DNA of 64,000 nucleotides, taken from Phytopseudomonas flavescens. Its GTDB lineage: Bacteria > Pseudomonadota > Gammaproteobacteria > Pseudomonadales > Pseudomonadaceae. Numbering within the stretch: the stretch's first letter is position 1; every line of letters starts with the position of its first letter. Positions 63,651 through 64,000 of this stretch are shown here, piece after piece. The notes beneath the pieces are model-generated. The model was not told the DNA's origin. It searched no databases and saw nothing but the letters and a program-made list of their open reading frames with translations. The stretch spans positions 109,498 through 173,497 of the forward strand of contig NZ_FNDG01000012.1 of assembly GCF_900100535.1 (NCBI RefSeq). The letters are read 5' to 3'. A program made the translations under genes and the position numbers.

Positions 63651-64000
63651 GTGTGTAAACCCAGTACGTTGTTCAGTGGAAGTGGCGCGCGACTGATGGG
63701 TGGTAGGTAGCCTAGGCTGGCGTGAGGTCGGTGCCAGTTGTAATGATGAAGCCAAGGTAGCAGGTGGGCGGCCCGTTGCTCTGAAGTGTCATAGCTGCAG
63801 GCATACGCCCACTCGCGCAAGCTGGTCTGGATGAATCGCTCGGCCTTGCCGTTGGTGCGCGGTGTGTAGGGTTTGGTCCACAGATGACGCAAGCCAAGCC
63901 TGCGCACCAAACGCCGGAAGCGCTTGGATCGGTAGCAGACGCCATTGTCGGTCATGATGCGAGTAATCCGTATGCCCAGGCCGCGGTAGTAGCGCAGCGC
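63647..64000 (-). CDS. IS481-family transposase, partial (N-terminus beyond window)
   Basis: This is the C-terminal ~117 residues of a DDE (rve) transposase: RIMTDNGVCYRSKRFRRL with the second catalytic Asp, then YTPRTNGKAERFIQTSL with the Glu, and NWHRPHASLGYLPPISR. The frame runs through the element end (NNVLGLHT) and stops at TAG 63649-63647, which belongs to the CTAG target, not to the element. The frame is open to base 64000. Confidence 0.93.
   Translation of the reverse strand, partial: ALRYYRGLGIRITRIMTDNGVCYRSKRFRRLVRRLGLRHLWTKPYTPRTNGKAERFIQTSLREWAYACSYDTSEQRAAHLLPWLHHYNWHRPHASLGYLPPISRAPLPLNNVLGLHT
63652..64000 (-). mobile_element. IS481-family insertion sequence, partial (continues past window)
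   Basis: The element edge is at TGTGTAAACC (63652 onward), next to a GCTAGG target-like hexamer (63646-63651); IS481 elements are known to target NCTAGN. The transposase reads toward this edge. The other end lies outside the window. Confidence 0.88.

Overview
The window looks like chromosomal DNA of a Pseudomonas-type gammaproteobacterium. It is visibly GC-rich and carries typical Pseudomonas gene sets: a LiuR-controlled leucine/isovalerate operon, tyrosine and protocatechuate catabolism, a FAN1-type nuclease operon with a LexA box, and Pseudomonas-style REP and 'GTAGGGTGGA' repeats. The genus is inferred from gene content; no rRNA, tRNA or CRISPR array was seen.

Layout. (1) 1-6750: liuR-A-B-C-D-E on the minus strand, with liuE cut by the window edge. 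(2) 6.9-10.9 kb: small housekeeping genes (acidic hypothetical protein, thioredoxin-like protein, DUF2892 protein, DUF1624-type membrane protein) and a D-2-hydroxyacid dehydrogenase. (3) 10.9-12.17 kb: about 1.27 kb with no confident gene. (4) 12.2-33.5 kb: a large Wzx/Wzy-type exopolysaccharide locus. The plus-strand part encodes an outer-membrane barrel, export protein, Wzc-type tyrosine kinase, PHP phosphatase, WcaJ-type initiating transferase, UDP-glucose dehydrogenase, glycosyltransferases, gmd-fcl-gmm, a polymerase candidate, two WecG/TagA/CpsF transferases and manC. A convergent minus-strand part encodes a nitroreductase-fold protein, the flippase and a pyruvyltransferase. The gene set predicts a fucose- and glucuronate-containing, possibly pyruvylated polymer that resembles colanic acid in logic. 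(5) 33.9-38.9 kb: a signalling module of PAS histidine kinase, double-domain KaiC-like ATPase, CheY-like regulator and a hybrid kinase with degenerate receivers. No kaiA or kaiB is present. (6) 39.0-43.0 kb: FAN1-like nuclease and a nuclease-fused XPD/DinG-type helicase behind a well-formed LexA box. (7) 43.1-49.1 kb: M14 carboxypeptidase, a small acidic protein, the tyrosine operon hpd-hmgA-fah with a TyrR/PhhR-type box, and a one-pass coiled-coil protein. (8) 49.1-59.1 kb: an exact 146-bp tandem repeat, ABC exporter, DsbA-like protein, trhO, oxidoreductase, bolA, DUF2059, DUF2804, fumC, a quinone reductase, and a nest of repeats. (9) 59.1-64.0 kb: AEC transporter, AFG1/ZapE-like ATPase, pcaGH with a PcaQ-like palindrome, a DUF1838 pseudogene, and an IS481-family element running off the window.

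The most promising less-described parts are the KaiC-like two-component module beside the polysaccharide locus, the polysaccharide locus itself (two WecG-type transferases and a nitroreductase with an N-terminal extension), the SOS-boxed nuclease/helicase pair, and a candidate small RNA at about 33.65-33.76 kb. Functional statements rest on motif recognition by eye. No database search or computation was possible.
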